Source of the DNA: Nereida ignava
GTDB taxonomy: Bacteria > Pseudomonadota > Alphaproteobacteria > Rhodobacterales > Rhodobacteraceae
Assembly (NCBI RefSeq): GCF_001049735.1
Contig: NZ_CVPC01000013.1
Location: forward strand, 1 to 64,000
DNA: 64,000 nucleotides
Direction: 5' to 3'
Under the pieces are notes generated by a model. It saw only the letters and a list, made by a program, of their open reading frames with translations, searched no databases and was not told the DNA's origin. A program made the position numbers and the translations under genes. This document shows, one piece after another, positions 61,480 to 64,000 of this stretch. Position 1 is the stretch's first letter. Each line of letters starts with the position of its first letter.

Positions 61480-62997
61480 TCATGCAGGAACGAACAAGTC
61501 TTTGTACTCCTCGCGTAGCGCCTTCTTCTGCACTTTGCCCATCGTGTTGCGTGGAAGCTCAGGAACAACAATCAGTTTTTGCGGGTGCTTGAAGCGGGCA
61601 AGCGAGTTTGAGATACTCTGTTTGATCGCATCAAGATCAAGTTCTGCCCCAGGTTTGGCAACAAGAATACCGAGGACCGTTTCGCCAAAATCTGGATGTG
61701 GGACCCCTACGACTGCACTTTCAAGAACGCCGTCTTCGGCATCGAGCAGCAATTCAATTTCCTTTGGGTAGATATTATAGCCACCCGAAATAATCAGATC
61801 CTTGTTGCGCCCAACGATGTGCAGATAGCCGTCTTCGTCGATCTGGCCCAAATCCCCTGTAATGAAAAACCCGTTCTCACGTAGCTCCTCTGCTGTTTTT
61901 TCGGGCATCTGCCAGTATCCCTTAAAGACGTTGGGTCCACGCACTTCGATTTCGCCGATCTCGCCTTGAGGCAAGGCCGCTCCAGTAGTGCTATCGGTAA
62001 TTTTGACCTCAACACCTGGAAGCGGGAAGCCAACCGTACCGGCGCGACGCTTGCCCCTGTAAGGGTTAGACGTATTCATGTTGGTCTCGGTCATGCCGTA
62101 ACGCTCAAGAATACGGTGGCCTGTGCGCTGTTCGAATTGTACGTGGGTTTCCGCCAACAAAGGCGCGCTTCCGGAAATGAACAGACGCATGTGCTGCGCA
62201 AGATCTTTTGTAAAACGCGGATCCTCCAATAAACGCGTGTAGAAGGTCGGGACCCCCATCATCGTGGTTGCCTTGGGCATATGGGCAATGATCACATCCA
62301 GATCAAACTTGGGCATAAAAATAACTTTACTACCCGCCAGTAACGCGATGTTTGTTGCCACAAACAGCCCATGGGTATGAAAAATCGGAAGCGCGTGAAG
62401 CAGCACATCACCGGATGTGAACGCCCACTCTTTTGTCAAAGTTGTGCAGTTTGAAAGCAAGTTGGCTTGGGTCAGCATGGCACCTTTTGAGCGACCTGTG
62501 GTCCCAGACGTATAAAGGAACGCAGCCAAGTCATTTTCCGAGCGTTCAACAGTTGAAAATACAGAAGCCATGAGGGCGGCTTTGGTGGCAAAACTACCGC
62601 TGCCGTCGCTATTCATAGTCTCAAGAATGGCACTATTTGCCGCGGCGATGGGGGCCAAAGCCTCAGACCGCCGGCCATCGCACAGCAGTATGCGCGCGCC
62701 GCTATTTTCAACAAAGTACGAGACTTCATCAGGCGTGTAAGCCGTGTTCAAAGGTAGGAACACGATCCCAGCCTGAACACATGCCGCGTAGACGGCTAAA
62801 GCTTGGGGGGATTTGCCGATCTGAACGGCAACACGGTCGCCAGGCTTTACGTCCAATTCCACCAGCACATGTGCATATTGCGCTGCCAGATCAAGGAACT
62901 CACTATGGGTGATGATTGTCCCGTCAGGCGTCTCCAAGAAAGGTGTTGCCTTACCTTGGTGCCGTCCGAAAAGAGTATCAAATAGAGGGTTTGCCAT
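61480..62997 (-). CDS. matB: Malonyl-CoA synthetase
   Basis: 505 residues of the acyl-CoA synthetase/AMP-binding family. Core motifs YTSGTTGRSKGAMLT (P-loop, near residue 170), RYGMTETNMNTSNP and GFFITGDLG are clear, and the C-terminal lysine region ends PRNTMGKVQKKALREEY. The sequence and the malonyl-CoA decarboxylase gene just upstream identify MatB, which makes malonyl-CoA from malonate, CoA and ATP. Not related to flagella; it belongs to the chromosomal flank. Confidence 0.88.
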   Translation of the reverse strand: MANPLFDTLFGRHQGKATPFLETPDGTIITHSEFLDLAAQYAHVLVELDVKPGDRVAVQIGKSPQALAVYAACVQAGIVFLPLNTAYTPDEVSYFVENSGARILLCDGRRSEALAPIAAANSAILETMNSDGSGSFATKAALMASVFSTVERSENDLAAFLYTSGTTGRSKGAMLTQANLLSNCTTLTKEWAFTSGDVLLHALPIFHTHGLFVATNIALLAGSKVIFMPKFDLDVIIAHMPKATTMMGVPTFYTRLLEDPRFTKDLAQHMRLFISGSAPLLAETHVQFEQRTGHRILERYGMTETNMNTSNPYRGKRRAGTVGFPLPGVEVKITDSTTGAALPQGEIGEIEVRGPNVFKGYWQMPEKTAEELRENGFFITGDLGQIDEDGYLHIVGRNKDLIISGGYNIYPKEIELLLDAEDGVLESAVVGVPHPDFGETVLGILVAKPGAELDLDAIKQSISNSLARFKHPQKLIVVPELPRNTMGKVQKKALREEYKDLFVPA

Positions 62998-63008
62998 GAT
63001 CAGTCTCC

Positions 63009-64000
63009 TTAACTTTTGGGCGCGACCGATCCGCTCAGCGCTTTGACAGCAGCGGAAGCGACGACAGTCTGTTCGCCCACGAATTTCTCGTGATTTTGTG
63101 AAATTTGGGAAAGATCGTAGAGGTAATTCACCATTGCCCCATTAGATTGCTTGCGCCCGTTTGGTGACGTGTCTGCCTCTGCGTGAACGGCGTAAACCAG
63201 CGCGCCATTGCCCAAGTGGAACCGCGCAACAGGGTCGAACGGCATCCTATCGGACCTTTTCGCCTCAAGCAAATAATACGCCGCAACAGCTTGGTTGTCG
63301 GCAGCTTCTAAGATGTTCAAATCAGTACTACCAAGCCATTTATTCAGCCCCGGAATTGGGGAAAGCGTCACGAATGTCGACAAGTTAGGTAGGTCCTTTG
63401 ACAGATCAGAGACGACTTGTTTGATCAGCGAATTGCCAAACGAAATACCGGCTAAACCTGCTTGGCAGTTCGAAATTGAGTAAAAGACCGCTGTGTCGGC
63501 ATCTTCGGCTTCAATCTCTGACCGTTCATTTGTGAGCAAGTCCTGAACAGAATTGGGCACACCCTTCGTCAAAGCCACCTCCACGAAGATGAGTGGCTCG
63601 TCTGCCATCGACGGGTGAAAAAAGCCAAAACAACGCCGATCAGTCGGTTTTAATCTGCGTCGCAGGTCATCCCAGCTATCAATTTCGTGCACTGCCTCAT
63701 AAGCAATGATTTTTTCAAGGATTTCCGCGGGGCTTGACCAATCGATGGGGCGCAGAACCAGAAAACCACGATTAAACCACGACGCAAATAAATGCCTGAA
63801 ATCTACGTCTACCGGTTCCAGATTAGGGCGGTTCTTCATCATGCCCAACAGGTCCTTGCGCATCTGAACCAATTGTCCAGTCGCACCAGGAACCTGATTA
63901 AGGCGTCGTGCTAACTCCTGACGGCGCGGCTCACATGCGGCTGCAAAGGCACGGTACGTGCCTTTGGCAGGTTTCTCTTGGTACTTCTCTAGCGAACTGA
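63009..64000 (-). CDS. matA: Malonyl-CoA decarboxylase, N-terminus outside the window
   Basis: At least 330 residues. The frame is open to the window edge, so the gene is partial. It contains RRLNQVPGATGQLVQMRKDL near the beginning of the visible part, a typical decarboxylase segment, and SNCQAGLAGISFGNSLIKQV with SPIPGLNKWL farther on, typical of the catalytic domain. The enzyme converts malonyl-CoA to acetyl-CoA and CO2. It lies 11 bases upstream of matB, so the two are one operon. Confidence 0.9.
   Translation of the reverse strand, partial: SSLEKYQEKPAKGTYRAFAAACEPRRQELARRLNQVPGATGQLVQMRKDLLGMMKNRPNLEPVDVDFRHLFASWFNRGFLVLRPIDWSSPAEILEKIIAYEAVHEIDSWDDLRRRLKPTDRRCFGFFHPSMADEPLIFVEVALTKGVPNSVQDLLTNERSEIEAEDADTAVFYSISNCQAGLAGISFGNSLIKQVVSDLSKDLPNLSTFVTLSPIPGLNKWLGSTDLNILEAADNQAVAAYYLLEAKRSDRMPFDPVARFHLGNGALVYAVHAEADTSPNGRKQSNGAMVNYLYDLSQISQNHEKFVGEQTVVASAAVKALSGSVAPKS

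Noticed and set aside
1-64000. CRISPR arrays or regular direct repeats.
   Set aside because: No series of evenly spaced repeats was seen.

Overview
The window is dominated by one almost continuous flagellar gene cluster (about 0.9-59.8 kb) from an alphaproteobacterium, most probably a Rhodobacterales/Roseobacter-group bacterium. The flanking malonyl-CoA synthetase/decarboxylase pair and the general character of the proteins fit that group. The flagellar set is not of the CtrA/FlaF/FlbT-controlled kind usual in that order. It carries its own sigma-54 (rpoN), two sigma-54 activators, sigma-28 (fliA), the anti-sigma factor flgM and the polar-placement pair flhF/flhG. This resembles the Fla1 flagellum of Rhodobacter sphaeroides and the polar flagella of gammaproteobacteria such as Vibrio.

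Layout. 1-494: truncated IS3-family element. 0.9-2.4 kb: flagellin fliC. 2.8-4.2 kb: rpoN. 4.2-5.0 kb: two cNMP-binding-like ORFs in one frame split by a single TGA. 5.0-21.5 kb, minus strand: a long operon read from a sigma-54 promoter at 21.5 kb, in the order fleT-like activator, fliE F G H I J K L M N O P Q R, flhB and four small or unknown genes. 21.8-24.4 kb: second fliL-like gene, small gene, fliS and unknowns. 24.4-25.2 kb: extra FlgE/F/G-family gene. 25.3-27.0 kb: a ClC-type transporter gene unrelated to motility. 27.0-43.0 kb, minus strand: flgB C D E F G H I J K L and a lytic transglycosylase, with very large FlgE (1364 aa) and FlgK (1417 aa). 43.0-44.0 kb: two unknown genes divergent from flgB. 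44.1-49.2 kb, minus strand: flhA-flhF-flhG-fliA. 49.4-53.0 kb, plus strand: flgP, flgT, flgA, flgM, flgN-like, DUF2802-like. 53.0-54.1 kb: Sel1-repeat (MotX-like) gene and a gene resembling nitrile-hydratase-type leader proteins. 54.3-55.4 kb: fleQ-like activator. 55.4-59.1 kb: fliD and PomB/PomA-type stator genes. 59.3-59.8 kb: DUF1566 protein. 59.9-61.1 kb: degenerate IS3 remnant and a 3' fragment of a tRNA-Cys gene. 61.5-64 kb: malonyl-CoA metabolism.

How it works together. Matches to the sigma-54 consensus (TGGC-N7-TTGC type) lie upstream of the fleT/fli operon, the small gene before fliS, the extra rod/hook gene, flgB, the gene divergent from flgB, flhA, flgP and, more weakly, motA. The local rpoN with two complementary activators (one without a DNA-binding domain, one without an N-terminal receiver domain) should therefore drive most of the cluster, with fliA/flgM setting the late checkpoint. 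PomAB-type stators, FlgP, FlgT and a Sel1-repeat MotX candidate point to a Vibrio-like, possibly sodium-driven motor.

The tRNA-Cys 3' fragment at the right edge is oriented as expected if everything to its left is an island integrated into a tRNA-Cys gene. With insertion sequences at both ends, this suggests horizontal acquisition of the whole flagellum. No chemotaxis genes, CRISPR array, rRNA or complete tRNA were seen.
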